DNA of 33,153 nucleotides from Epilinea sp044228875 (GTDB taxonomy: Bacteria > Chloroflexota > Anaerolineae > Epilineales > Epilineaceae): assembly GCA_044228875.1 (NCBI GenBank), contig JBGAUA010000019.1, positions 1 to 33,153 on the forward strand. The letters run 5' to 3'. The notes below the pieces were generated by a model. That model was not told where the DNA came from. It made no database searches and saw nothing but the letters and a program-made list of their open reading frames with translations. The number at the start of each line of letters is the position of its first letter. Within the stretch, counting starts at the first letter, position 1. Position numbers and translations under genes: made by a program. Below are positions 8,863-18,600 of the stretch, in pieces.

Positions 8863-9587
8863 TCAGGCCGCTGGGCGCGCCGCCGCCAGCAGGCCCGCGA
8901 CGGATTCGCCCACCGGTCGCCCCGTGGCGAAGACGGCCGAGCCGGCCACCAGCCAGCGGCCGCCGGCCTGGACGACATCGCCGATCGTGGCCGGCGCGAC
9001 GCCGCCATCCACCTGGATCTCCGCCGAAAGGCCGGCATCGTCGATGCGGCGGCGCAGGCGGGCGATCTTGTCCAATCCGGCGCGGATGAAGGACTGGCCC
9101 CCGAATCCGGGGTTGACGGTCATGATCAACACCTGGTCGCAGAGCGCCAGCACCTCGTCCAGGGCGGTCAGCGACGTGCCGGGGTTGAGCGCCACACCCG
9201 CGCGGGCGCCCAGGGACCGGATGCGGTCGAGTGTCCGGTGCAGGTGCACGCAGGCCTCGGCATGCACGGTGATGGCGTCGGCCCCGGCAGCCGCGAAGTC
9301 GTCGACGAAGCGCTCCGGCTCGGCGATCATCAGGTGCACGTCAAGGTCCAGGTCGCAGGAGGCGGCCAGCGACTCGAGGACCGGCAGGCCGATGGAGATG
9401 TTGGGCACGAAGCGCCCGTCCATCACGTCCACGTGGAGGCTGGTCAGGCCCGCGGCGGCCGCGCGCTCCACGTCGCGCCCGAGCCGACAGAAGTCCGCGG
9501 AGAGGATGGACGGCTGCAGGGCGACGACACCGCGGCGCGGCGCTTGGGCGCGCGAGCGCTCGCGCCGCGCGGTCAGGAGGTCGGCTC

Positions 9588-9591
<4 letters not shown>
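8863..9591 (-). CDS. rpe: Ribulose-phosphate 3-epimerase
   Basis: Interconverts ribulose 5-phosphate and xylulose 5-phosphate in the pentose phosphate or Calvin pathway. The 242-residue TIM barrel shows all signature motifs: LQPSILSADF (Ser28), HVDVMDGRFVPN (metal ligands His53 and Asp55), DVHLMI (His86), MTVNPGFGGQSF (phosphate binding) and EIQVDGGV (catalytic Asp195). The ATG at 9591 overlaps the rlmN stop as ATGA, so the two are translationally coupled. The first about 22 residues exceed the usual family N-terminus. A GTG just before the conserved LQPSIL block would give the common length of about 220, so the true start may be internal. Confidence 0.95.
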
Positions 9592-10779
<1,188 letters not shown>

Positions 10780-10781
<2 letters not shown>

Positions 10782-10785
10782 TGTA
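10780..10785 (-). promoter_or_regulatory. -10 box (TACAAT) for rlmN-rpe, leaderless arrangement
   Basis: On the minus strand TACAAT runs from 10785 to 10780 and includes the first two bases of the annotated ATG. A GTG in frame follows after exactly 7 nt (10772), where transcription would be expected to begin. Directly upstream is a 7-bp inverted repeat, GCGCGGG and CCCGCGC, separated by 6 nt. Confidence 0.5.
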
Positions 10786-11081
10786 GCGCGGGAAGCGCCC
10801 CGCGCCCTTCCGATGCGCAGGGCGGCGATGGCGGCGGACGACGATCCGGCCACCGTCGAACGGGGAGCGTGGTCGCGCCGGCCTCGCTCCGGTGAACCTC
10901 GCGGCGGGCGCCCGCCGTATCTCCAGTCGGCAACGCTGCCTCCGGCCACCACGGCGCCCTCTCAGCCAACGCTGAGAAAGCCCGCGACCGGGCCATGCTA
11001 TCCTTTGGTCTTCGCCGCAGCCACCTCCGTCCCGCCTGTCCCTCAGGCCACCCGTCCCCGCGACAAGGAACCGAGAGCCCC
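10782..11081 (+). promoter_or_regulatory. Divergent rlmN/moxR region with an 18-bp operator-like repeat
   Basis: This 300-bp gap separates rlmN from the moxR-DUF58 pair. It holds TCTCAGC (10960-10966) and GCTGAGA (10971-10977), a perfect 7-bp inverted repeat around CAAC, just upstream of a candidate -10 TATCCT (10999-11004). The repeat overlaps the place a -35 would take, as repressor or activator sites often do. The rest of the gap shows no credible gene. Confidence 0.4.
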
Positions 11082-12029
11082 ATGGATGTAGCGATTCTGG
11101 CGCGCCGCCTCAGCGACAACGTGGAGCGTGTGGTCCTGGGCAAGCACGAGGCGGTCCAGCGCTTGCTGGCGGCCCTCCTCTGCCAGGGGCATGTGCTGCT
11201 CGAGGATGTTCCCGGCGTGGGCAAGACCGTGCTGGCCAAGGCGGTGGCCCGCAGCCTGGGCTGCAGCTTCCGGCGCATCCAGTGCACCCCGGACATGCTG
11301 CCCAGCGACATCACCGGCGTCTCCGTGTTCAGCCAGAAGACCGGCGAGTTCGAGTACCATCCCGGGCCTGTGGTCGCCCAGGTGGTGCTGGCCGACGAGG
11401 TCAACCGCGCCACGCCCAAGACCCAGGCCGCGCTCTTGGAGGCGATGGAGGAGCGGCAGGTGACGGTCGACGGCAAGACCGTCGCCCTGCCCGAGCCCTT
11501 CATCGTCCTGGCCACCCAGAACCCCATCGAGTACGAGGGCACCTTTCCCCTGCCCGAAGCCCAGTTGGACCGCTTCTTCCTGCGGCTCAAGCTGGGCTAC
11601 CCCAGCCCCGAGGACGAGATGGCCATCCTCGAGGTGCAGCGGCAGGGGCATCCGCTGGACAGGATCTCCCAGGTGGCCGCCGCCGGCGAGGTGCTGCTGG
11701 CCCAGAAGGCCGTGCAGGTGGTCTATGTCGACGACCTCATCAAGCGCTACATCGTGGATCTGGTCGGCGCCACCCGCAGCCATGCCGAGGTCTATCTGGG
11801 CGCCTCGCCTCGCGGCAGCCTGAGCCTCTACCGCGCCAGCCAGGCCTACGCCGCCATCGCCGGCCGGGACTACGTGCTGCCCGACGACGTCAAGCACATG
11901 GCCGTGGACGTCCTGGCCCACCGGGTGATCGTCAACCCCTCGGCGCGCATCCGCGGCTTCACGGCCGACAACCTCGTCGAAGAGCTCCTGGGCCGCCTCC
12001 CCGTGCCCGGGGCGGCGGCGCGCGCTTGA
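11082..12029 (+). CDS. MoxR-family AAA+ ATPase
   Basis: The 315-residue MoxR ATPase is a chaperone-like motor that acts with DUF58 and vWA proteins on the envelope or on metal-enzyme maturation. Walker A is GVGKT (residues 45-49), Walker B is VVLADEVNR (Asp105-Glu106), and sensor 1 is ATQNP. The MoxR-type insert FPLPEAQLDRF and the C-terminal lid SPRGSLSLYRASQAYA are present. ATG 11082 begins the conserved family N-terminus. AAGGAA at 11065-11070 is a rather distant ribosome site (11 nt). The DUF58 gene follows after 29 nt, the standard pairing for this family. No vWA (BatA/BatB) gene follows in the window. Confidence 0.95.
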   Translation: MDVAILARRLSDNVERVVLGKHEAVQRLLAALLCQGHVLLEDVPGVGKTVLAKAVARSLGCSFRRIQCTPDMLPSDITGVSVFSQKTGEFEYHPGPVVAQVVLADEVNRATPKTQAALLEAMEERQVTVDGKTVALPEPFIVLATQNPIEYEGTFPLPEAQLDRFFLRLKLGYPSPEDEMAILEVQRQGHPLDRISQVAAAGEVLLAQKAVQVVYVDDLIKRYIVDLVGATRSHAEVYLGASPRGSLSLYRASQAYAAIAGRDYVLPDDVKHMAVDVLAHRVIVNPSARIRGFTADNLVEELLGRLPVPGAAARA

Positions 12030-12058
12030 CGCCCCGGCGCCGACGGGGCGCCTGAGCC

Positions 12059-13306
12059 ATGCACGGTCGCTTCCTGATCGGCGTCGCGGCGCTGACCACC
12101 CTGCTGGCGCTGGGCTCGGGCCATCCCCTCCTGGCCCGGTTGACCTGGACCCTCTGGGGCTTCATCGTCGTCGCCGCCTTCCTCACCTGGTCATCGCTGC
12201 GCGGCGTGGCCATCGAACGGCATACGCGCACGTCGCGCACCGAAGTGGGCGGCCTCATGGAGGAGACCCTCCGCGTCACCAACCGCTCCTGGCTCCCCAA
12301 GCTCTGGCTCGAGGTGGACGACGCCAGCGATCTGCCCGGCCACCGCGCCAGCCGGGCGCTGGCATCCCTGGGACCCGGCCGCAGCCGCAGCTGGACTGTC
12401 CGCACGGTGTGCCGCCGGCGCGGCGCCTTCCGGCTGGGCCCCTTGACCCTGGCCGGCGGTGACCCGCTGGGCATCTTCCGCCGGGAACAGCGCCTGGCCG
12501 AGACCGCCGGCGTCGTCGTCTTTCCGCGCACCTGGCCGCTCACCGGCCTGGAGCTGCCCACCGGCTACCTGAGCGGCGGACAGGTCATCCGCCGCCGCAC
12601 CGACACCGCCACCAGCAACGTGCGCGGCGTCCGCGGCTACCTGCCGGGCGATGCCTTCAGCCGGGTCCACTGGCCCACCACCGCCCGGCGCGGGCAACTG
12701 CACACCAAGGAGTTCGAGCTGGATCCGGTGGCTGATTACTGGATCCTCCTGGACATGGAGGCTGCCGTCCACACCGGCGAGGCGGACGAGGCGGAGGAGG
12801 CCCCCAGCCTGTGGGAGACGCCGCGGCCCAGCGCGGCCGACGACCTGCCGCCGAGCTCCGAGGAGTACGCCGTCTCGGCCGCTGCCAGCCTGGCCCGCCA
12901 CTTCCTGAACGCCGGGCGCTCCGTGGGCCTGATCTGCCATGCGCAGCGACGGGTCGTGGTGCAGCCGGATCGCGGCGAGCGCCAGATCCTCAAGCTGCTG
13001 GGCCAGCTCGCCGTGCTGCGCGCCACCGGCCGAGCCGCCCTGTCCGAGGTGCTCTCGGCCGAGAGCGCCGCCCTGACCCGCCACAGCAGTCTGGTGGTGA
13101 TCACGCCCAGCACGTCCACCCGCTGGATGGCGGCGCTGCACGAGCTGCGACTGCGCGGCGTGGGCTCCATGGCGGTGCTGCTGGAGCCCAACAGCTTCGG
13201 CGCGGGCGGCAGCGTGGACGCCGTGGCCGCCGCATTGGCCGCCGACCGCGTACCCACCCGCCGCCTCCGCAAAGGCGATCCGGTGGGTCCGGCCCTGGTG
13301 GGCTGA
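12059..13306 (+). CDS. DUF58 domain membrane protein
   Basis: The 415-residue partner of the MoxR ATPase has two N-terminal membrane helices (LIGVAALTTLLALGSG and TWTLWGFIVVAAFLTW). A beta-rich region follows, with VCRRRGAFRLGPLTL and DPLGIFRREQ. The DUF58 hallmark GDAFSRVHWPTTARRGQL lies at about residue 200, followed by EFELDPVADYWILLDME, which begins a vWA-like fold. An acidic stretch (ADEAEEAPSLWETPRPS) interrupts that domain. MoxR-DUF58 pairs are widespread and often linked to cell-surface or stress functions, but the exact role is unknown. Its stop is only 3 nt from the stop of the convergent MFS gene, with no terminator hairpin between them. Confidence 0.92.
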   Translation: MHGRFLIGVAALTTLLALGSGHPLLARLTWTLWGFIVVAAFLTWSSLRGVAIERHTRTSRTEVGGLMEETLRVTNRSWLPKLWLEVDDASDLPGHRASRALASLGPGRSRSWTVRTVCRRRGAFRLGPLTLAGGDPLGIFRREQRLAETAGVVVFPRTWPLTGLELPTGYLSGGQVIRRRTDTATSNVRGVRGYLPGDAFSRVHWPTTARRGQLHTKEFELDPVADYWILLDMEAAVHTGEADEAEEAPSLWETPRPSAADDLPPSSEEYAVSAAASLARHFLNAGRSVGLICHAQRRVVVQPDRGERQILKLLGQLAVLRATGRAALSEVLSAESAALTRHSSLVVITPSTSTRWMAALHELRLRGVGSMAVLLEPNSFGAGGSVDAVAAALAADRVPTRRLRKGDPVGPALVG

Positions 13307-13309
13307 GCG

Positions 13310-14614
13310 TCAGTCGCCGACGTCGCGGGATGGCCGCAGGCGCAGGGCCAGCCAGGCCGCGGCCGCGAGCGAGATCAGCCCGCCGTAGGCCAGGCTCCAA
13401 CCCACCGAGACATGGTCGGCCACCCAACCCGTGACCGGACCGCCCAAAGGCGTCGAGCCCAGGAAGGCCACCGCCGTCAGGGCCATCAACCGCCCGCGCA
13501 TGTCGGGCGGACCTTCCACCTGCAGGATCACGTTGGCCGAGGACACGAACCCCGCTCCTCCGGCGCCCAGGGGGATGGCGCAGGCCATGGCCAACGCCAG
13601 GTTGGGCGAGAGGGACATGGCCACCGAGGACAGCCCCAGGGCCATGATGCAGCCCAGGAACCAGCGCATGGAGACGCGTTGACGCCGCGCGGTGAGCAGG
13701 GCGCCGGCCAGGCTTCCCACGCCGGTGGCCGAGAGCAGCCAGCCGAAAGCCTCCTCATTGCCGAAGCGGCGACCGGCGAGCGCGGGCAGGGACACGCTGT
13801 GGTTGAAGGCGAAGGTTGAGACGACCGCGAAGACCAGCAGCAGCGGGCCCAGGCGCTCGTGACCGGCCACGAAGCGCAAGGCGTCGCGCACCGGCTGACC
13901 GCCCCGACGCGGCGGCGGCGGTGCGTGCAGCGACCGCGGATCGATGGCCCAGGCGGCGCCGATGATGGCGGCAAAGGAGATCGCGTTGGCCATGAACAGC
14001 CACCCGATGCCCAGGGGGCCGGCCAGCCAGGCCGCCAAGGCGGGCCCGATGATCCGCGAGCCGGTCATCACCGCGGTATTGAGCGAGATGGCGTTGGGGA
14101 TGTCGTCCGGCGCCACGAGCTCGGTGACGAGGCCGCGCCGGGCGGGGTTGTCGATGGCGCTCACGATGCCCAGGAGCAGGCTCATCAGGTAGACGGAGCC
14201 GATGCCTGTCCGACCGCTCAGCTCCAGGAAGGCCAGCACCAGCGCCTGCGCGGCGAGGGCGGTCTGGGTGCCGATCATCAAGCGGCGCCGGTCGACGCGG
14301 TCGGCCAGGCCTCCCGCCCAGGCGCCCAGGAGGAGCATCGGCAGAAACTGAAGGGCCGCGTTCACGCCCAGTTCGCCGGCCCGGCCCGTCAGGCGATACA
14401 GGAGCATCGACGTCGCGGTCAGCTGCAGCCAGCTTCCGACGCTGGAAACCAGCAGGCCCAGGAAGAACAGCCGCGCGTTGCGGTGGCGCAAGGAGCGGAA
14501 CATGCCGCCGTCGGCAGCCGCGCCCTGGGGCGCCGGCATGGTGTCGATCAGATCCCCTCCCGATCCGGCATCGGCGCGCACAGGGTCTGGCTCGCGGACG
14601 GATTCCCGCGGCAC
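13310..14614 (-). CDS. Major facilitator superfamily exporter (MFS_3 / EntS-like)
   Basis: Twelve-helix MFS transporter of the enterobactin-exporter (MFS_3) group. FRSLRHRNARLFFLGLLVSS starts helix 1. The MFS signature between helices 2 and 3 is AGGLADRVDRRRLM. The helix 4-5 block DNPARRGLVTELV and DIPNAISLNTAVMTGSRIIGP is typical of the group, as is the second-half repeat GPPDMRGRLMAL. These proteins export small molecules such as siderophores or macrolides; the substrate is unknown. Two starts are possible. ATG 14539 has GGAGGGG about 11 nt upstream. GTG 14614 lies 9 nt after a TACACT -10 and would be leaderless. I give the longer form. Confidence 0.85.
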   Translation of the reverse strand: MPRESVREPDPVRADAGSGGDLIDTMPAPQGAAADGGMFRSLRHRNARLFFLGLLVSSVGSWLQLTATSMLLYRLTGRAGELGVNAALQFLPMLLLGAWAGGLADRVDRRRLMIGTQTALAAQALVLAFLELSGRTGIGSVYLMSLLLGIVSAIDNPARRGLVTELVAPDDIPNAISLNTAVMTGSRIIGPALAAWLAGPLGIGWLFMANAISFAAIIGAAWAIDPRSLHAPPPPRRGGQPVRDALRFVAGHERLGPLLLVFAVVSTFAFNHSVSLPALAGRRFGNEEAFGWLLSATGVGSLAGALLTARRQRVSMRWFLGCIMALGLSSVAMSLSPNLALAMACAIPLGAGGAGFVSSANVILQVEGPPDMRGRLMALTAVAFLGSTPLGGPVTGWVADHVSVGWSLAYGGLISLAAAAWLALRLRPSRDVGD

Positions 14615-14882
14615 AGGCGCGCAAGTGTAGCCTGACGGCCCGGCCTTTGCGGTGTGCCGGGCGAACGCCGACACCCGCGCCGTGACGAACGGACCTCGCC
14701 CCAGGCCAGCGACCGCTCCTCCGGCGGCAGTTCTGTTATACTTCCGGCGTCGCTTGCCATGCCGCGTTGATGTCGCAGGCCCGCGCTTCCCACCCGATAG
14801 ACCGGACGCTGGGCGCGCTTCGCAGAATCCCCTCCCTCTCGCCGGCCCTGGGCCCGCCGCCATCGCGGGCTGTCTCACGCCC
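14615..14882. promoter_or_regulatory. Divergent MFS/glpX promoter region
   Basis: This gap carries no credible gene. On the minus strand TACACT (14629-14624) faces the MFS gene. On the plus strand TATACT (14737-14742) faces glpX. Between TATACT and glpX is a leader of about 145 nt with a pyrimidine-rich run (about 14828-14840) and a stem-loop GCCCGC (14852-14857) / GCGGGC (14865-14870) with a 7-nt loop, shortly before the ribosome site. Confidence 0.45.
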
Positions 14883-14894
14883 ATGGAGAACCCC

Positions 14895-15890
14895 ATGTCC
14901 CCCAGCACCCCTGACCGCAACCTGGCTCTGGAACTGGTCCGCGTCACCGAGGCGGCGGCGCTCGCCGCCGGCCGCTGGATGGGCCGCGGTGACAAGATCG
15001 CCGGCGACCAGGCGGCGGTCGACGCCATGCGGCTGATCCTGGGGACCATCGACATGGACGGCGTGATCGTCATCGGCGAGGGCGAGAAGGACGAGGCGCC
15101 CATGCTGTTCAACGGCGAGGCGGTGGGCACGGGCGACGGGCCCAAGGTGGACGTGGCCGTCGATCCCGTCGACGGCACCCGGCTCCTTTCGCTGGGCCGG
15201 CCCAACTCGGTGGCGGTGGTCGGCGTTGCCGAGCGCGGCACCATGTTCGATCCCGGGCCGGTCTTCTACATGGACAAGATCGCCGTGGGGCGCGCGGCTG
15301 CCTCGGCCATCGACATCAACGCGTCGGTGGAGAAGAACCTGCGCGAGATCGCCCGCGCCACGCGCAAGGACATGGACGACCTCACCGTGGTGGTGCTCGA
15401 CCGGCCCCGCCACGACGAACTCATCAGCCGGATTCGCGAGACCGGCGCCCGCATCCGGATGATCACCGACGGCGATGTGGCCGGAGCGATCATGGCCGCG
15501 GTGGACGGCACGGGCATCGACGTCCTCATGGGCGTCGGAGGCACGCCGGAAGGCGTGATCGCCGCCTGCGCCCTCAAGTGCCTCGGCGGGGCCATCCAGG
15601 GCAAGCTGACGCCCCGGAACGAGGCCGAGCGCCAGCAGGCCGTCGCCGCGGGCTACGACATCAACCAGGTCCTGACCACCGACTCCTTGGTGAGCGGCCA
15701 GGACGTCTTCTTCGCCGCGACCGGCATCACCGACGGCGAGCTGCTGCGCGGGGTGAGCTACAACGGCACCGGCGCCACCACGTACTCCATGGTCATGCGC
15801 TCGCGCTCCGGGACCGTGCGCATCATCGAGGCCCGGCACCATTGGGACAAGTTGATGCAGATCAGCCAGGTCGCATACGACCGGCGTTAG
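14895..15890 (+). CDS. glpX: Class II fructose-1,6-bisphosphatase (GlpX type)
   Basis: Removes the C1 phosphate from fructose 1,6-bisphosphate in gluconeogenesis; related enzymes also act on sedoheptulose bisphosphate. The 331-residue protein has the metal-binding motifs GEGEKDEAPML (61-71) and DPVDGTRLLSLG (90-101). It also has TDGDVAGAIMAA and GGTPEGVIAACALKCLGG, all diagnostic of GlpX. ATG 14895 is preceded by GGAGA (14885-14889, 5 nt). An in-frame ATG at 14883 would add four residues (MENP) but overlaps that ribosome site. rho follows after 9 nt, with its ribosome site overlapping the glpX stop, so the two form one operon. Confidence 0.96.
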   Translation: MSPSTPDRNLALELVRVTEAAALAAGRWMGRGDKIAGDQAAVDAMRLILGTIDMDGVIVIGEGEKDEAPMLFNGEAVGTGDGPKVDVAVDPVDGTRLLSLGRPNSVAVVGVAERGTMFDPGPVFYMDKIAVGRAAASAIDINASVEKNLREIARATRKDMDDLTVVVLDRPRHDELISRIRETGARIRMITDGDVAGAIMAAVDGTGIDVLMGVGGTPEGVIAACALKCLGGAIQGKLTPRNEAERQQAVAAGYDINQVLTTDSLVSGQDVFFAATGITDGELLRGVSYNGTGATTYSMVMRSRSGTVRIIEARHHWDKLMQISQVAYDRR

Positions 15891-15899
15891 GAGAAAGCC

Positions 15900-17153
15900 T
15901 TGAACATCGCCGAACTGGATGCCCTTCCGGTCGACGAGCTTCGGCGGATGGCCGTCGAACTCGAGATCCCGCATCCCGACCGCCTGAAGAAAGCCGAGCT
16001 GCTCTACCGGGTGCTCAAGGCCGGCGCCGCCGGCCGCGGCCTGATCTTCGGCGGCGGCGTGCTGGAGATCATCGCCGACGGCATCGGCTTCCTTCGGGCC
16101 CACAACGTGCACCCGGGCGACGAGGATGTCTACGTGTCCCAGTCGCAGGTCAAGCGCTACGGCCTGCGCGCCGGCGATGTGGTGATCGGGCAGGTCCGCC
16201 CGCCCAAGGAGAACGAGAAGTACTACGGGCTGCTGCGCGTCGAGGCGGTCAACGGCTATCCCGCGGAGGTGGCCTTGACCCGACCGCGCTTCGAGGACCT
16301 CACACCCATCTTCCCCAACAAGCGCCTGACCCTCGAAACCGGCCCCCTCAACGTCAGCGCCCGCCTCATCGACCTGCTGTCGCCGATCGGCCGCGGGCAG
16401 CGCGGGCTCATCGTCTCGCCGCCCAAGGCCGGCAAGACCAGCATCCTCAAGGACATCGCCAACGGCATCTACGCCAACCACCCCGACGTGCACCTGATGG
16501 TGGCCCTGATCGGCGAGCGGCCGGAGGAGGTCACCGACATGGATCGCTCGGTGGAGGCGGAGGTGTACAGCTCCACCTTCGATGAGCCGGTGGACGACCA
16601 CGTGCGGGTGGCGGAGATGGCCCTGGAGCGCGGCAAGCGCCTGGTGGAGCACGGTCGCGACGTGGTCATGCTGCTGGATTCCATCACCCGCCTGTCGCGG
16701 GCCTACAACCTGGTGGTCCCGCAGAGCGGGCGGACCCTGTCCGGCGGCATGGACCCGGCGGCGCTCTTCCCGCCCAAGCACCTCTTCGGCGCGGCGCGCA
16801 ACCTGGAGGAAGGCGGCAGCCTGACCATCATCGGCACCTGCCTCGTGGACACCGGCAGCCGCATGGACGAGGTCATCTACGAGGAGTTCAAGGGCACCGG
16901 CAACATGGAGCTGGTCCTCAGCCGCCGCCTGGCCGAGCGCCGCATCTACCCGGCCATCGATATCGAGAAGTCCAGCACCCGCCGCGAGGATCTGCTCCTG
17001 GAGCCCGACGTGCTGCAGCGGGTCTGGCTGGTGCGGCGCATGATCGACATGATGGGCGGCGGGATCGAGGCCACCGAGGCGGTGGTGGACCGCCTCAACC
17101 GCACGAAGACCAACGACGAGTTCCTGGCCACCATCCACAGCGAGCCGAAATGA
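15900..17153 (+). CDS. rho: Transcription termination factor Rho
   Basis: Hexameric RNA-dependent ATPase and helicase that ends transcription at C-rich rut sites. The 417-residue length matches the E. coli protein. It contains a Rho_N domain (LDALPVDELRRMAVELEI), a cold-shock-like RNA-binding domain (VYVSQSQVKRYGLRAGD, then GQVRPPKENEKYYGLL), Walker A SPPKAGKTS (AGKT at 177-180), Walker B VVMLLDSITRLSRAYN, and the R/Q-loop region FKGTGNMELVLSR. TTG is the start codon. AGGAG at 15889-15893 overlaps the glpX stop, which implies translational coupling. Confidence 0.97.
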   Translation: MNIAELDALPVDELRRMAVELEIPHPDRLKKAELLYRVLKAGAAGRGLIFGGGVLEIIADGIGFLRAHNVHPGDEDVYVSQSQVKRYGLRAGDVVIGQVRPPKENEKYYGLLRVEAVNGYPAEVALTRPRFEDLTPIFPNKRLTLETGPLNVSARLIDLLSPIGRGQRGLIVSPPKAGKTSILKDIANGIYANHPDVHLMVALIGERPEEVTDMDRSVEAEVYSSTFDEPVDDHVRVAEMALERGKRLVEHGRDVVMLLDSITRLSRAYNLVVPQSGRTLSGGMDPAALFPPKHLFGAARNLEEGGSLTIIGTCLVDTGSRMDEVIYEEFKGTGNMELVLSRRLAERRIYPAIDIEKSSTRREDLLLEPDVLQRVWLVRRMIDMMGGGIEATEAVVDRLNRTKTNDEFLATIHSEPK

Positions 17154-17196
17154 TGGCCACCGCGGCGGCTCCGTCGGCCCGGGAGACAGCAGCCGC

Positions 17197-17227
17197 TTGA
17201 CCGCTTCCCGTCCCGCGCCTGTATAAT
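17197..17227 (+). promoter_or_regulatory. Promoter of the LysM/M23-yqeY-pgpH-ybeY cluster
   Basis: TTGACC (17197-17202), a 19-bp spacer and a perfect TATAAT (17222-17227) lie in the 136-bp gap after rho. The spacing is slightly long. The leader to the TTG start at 17290 is about 55 nt and holds AAGGAAGG (17278-17285). Confidence 0.6.
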
Positions 17228-17289
17228 GGCCGACGTGAAGGATCTCGCGAGCCACCCCCGGCGGGTGGATCGCCAGCAAGGAAGGCCGA

Positions 17290-18600
17290 TTGGAAACCTC
17301 CATCGATCTGGACGGCTTGGACGTCATCCGCAGCCGACCAGCCCATAAGCTCTTCGCCGCCTTGCCGCCGCCCGCGCCCATCGGACGGCCCCAGCCGGGT
17401 CGCCCCGCGGGCCGGAAGTCAGCGAAGGTTCCGACCACCGCCGCGGCCCGAGTGCGCGGCGGCGTCCACCTCAATCTGCCCCTGCCGGCCCCCATCCCCG
17501 CGGGCCAGGTCCGGGCCGCGGGGCGGCGGCTGGTGGCCACGCTCGCGCATATCGAAGGGCCCGTGGTATGGCGGCTGGCCGCTCACGCCGCCGTGCTCGT
17601 GCTCACGCTGGGCGTGGTCGTCACCCCCTTCCTGCCCGGGAGCCGGACTGCTTCCGCCAGCGCGCGGCCCGGCTTCCTGCACCGCGACTGGACCGACCGC
17701 GCGATCGCCTTCGTGCCGGATTCCATCGTCGGCTCCGAGGCGCGCAGCATCACCGCCGCGGAGGTGCGTCCGGGCTTCATCTCCCCGGGGGCCATCGTCG
17801 AGGCCAAGTCCTCGCTCCTGCCCTGGAACAAGCCGGAGATCTACACCGTCTCCGGCGGCGACAGCCTGGCCTCCATCGCCGAGCGCTTCGGCATCGAGCC
17901 GATCTGGCTGATGTACACCAACCCCGTACTGCGCCAGACGCCCTTCCGCCTCAGCCCGGGCATGAAGCTGAACATCCTGCCCTCCAAGGCCGTGGTCCAC
18001 GTGGTGAAGGAAGGCGACTCGATCGATGCCCTGGCGCGGCAGTACCGCTCGGAAGCGGCCAAGGTCCTGGGCTACAAGGCCAACGGCCTGGGCGGCGGCG
18101 GCGCCCTGACCCCTGGCATGGAGCTGGTGATCCCGGACGGCGAAATGGACATCAAGCTGCCTGAGCCACCCAAACCCAAGGTGGTCAACCGCGGTCAGGG
18201 CTGGACCGTGCCGGCGGCGGCGGCGGGCGGGGCCACGGGCAGCGGCCAGTTCTACGCCGGCGCCTACGGCAGCCGCACCCAGGGCTACGGCCGCTGGCAT
18301 CGCGGCGCCGACATCGCCAACCGCACGGGGACGCCCATCTTCGCCGTGGACAGCGGCACGGTGGTCTATGCCGGCCGACACTATTGGATGGGCCTCGGGA
18401 TCGTCATCGACCACGGCAACGGTTACGAGAGCTGGTACGCCCACCTGTCCGGGATCAACGTGGCCAAAGGTCAGGCCGTGCAGAGGGGCCAGGTCATCGG
18501 CGCCATGGGCTGCTCCTACGGGCCCGCCGGGCGCTGCACCCTGGAGATCCATCTCAACGGGGTTCCGGTCAACCCCTGTCCGCTGGGGGCCTGTGGATGA
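17290..18600 (+). CDS. LysM-LysM-M23 envelope protein with a degenerate peptidase site
   Basis: The 436-residue protein has a Pro-rich cytoplasmic N-terminus (about 1-95), one membrane helix (about 96-115) and two LysM peptidoglycan-binding repeats (about 184-232 and 235-283). A C-terminal LytM/M23 domain begins near 318. HRGAD (His337, Asp341) and WYAHLSG (His385) are kept. The second zinc/catalytic HLH triplet aligns with Arg415-Cys416-Thr417 in front of LEIHLNGVPVNP. Without that His the domain probably cannot cleave peptidoglycan and may be a regulatory LytM factor like EnvC or NlpD. The start is TTG with AAGGAAGG just upstream. The stop overlaps the next gene as ATGA. Confidence 0.88.
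   Translation: METSIDLDGLDVIRSRPAHKLFAALPPPAPIGRPQPGRPAGRKSAKVPTTAAARVRGGVHLNLPLPAPIPAGQVRAAGRRLVATLAHIEGPVVWRLAAHAAVLVLTLGVVVTPFLPGSRTASASARPGFLHRDWTDRAIAFVPDSIVGSEARSITAAEVRPGFISPGAIVEAKSSLLPWNKPEIYTVSGGDSLASIAERFGIEPIWLMYTNPVLRQTPFRLSPGMKLNILPSKAVVHVVKEGDSIDALARQYRSEAAKVLGYKANGLGGGGALTPGMELVIPDGEMDIKLPEPPKPKVVNRGQGWTVPAAAAGGATGSGQFYAGAYGSRTQGYGRWHRGADIANRTGTPIFAVDSGTVVYAGRHYWMGLGIVIDHGNGYESWYAHLSGINVAKGQAVQRGQVIGAMGCSYGPAGRCTLEIHLNGVPVNPCPLGACG

Noticed and set aside
17235..17348. 37-codon frame starting at a GTG 7 nt after TATAAT upstream of the LysM/M23 gene
   Set aside because: It overlaps the real gene out of frame, has no recognisable features, and the LysM/M23 gene has its own ribosome site at 17278-17285.
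14736..17540. 934-codon open frame on the minus strand opposite glpX and rho
   Set aside because: It mirrors two strongly conserved genes and has Asp/His/Gly/Val-rich low-information sequence.
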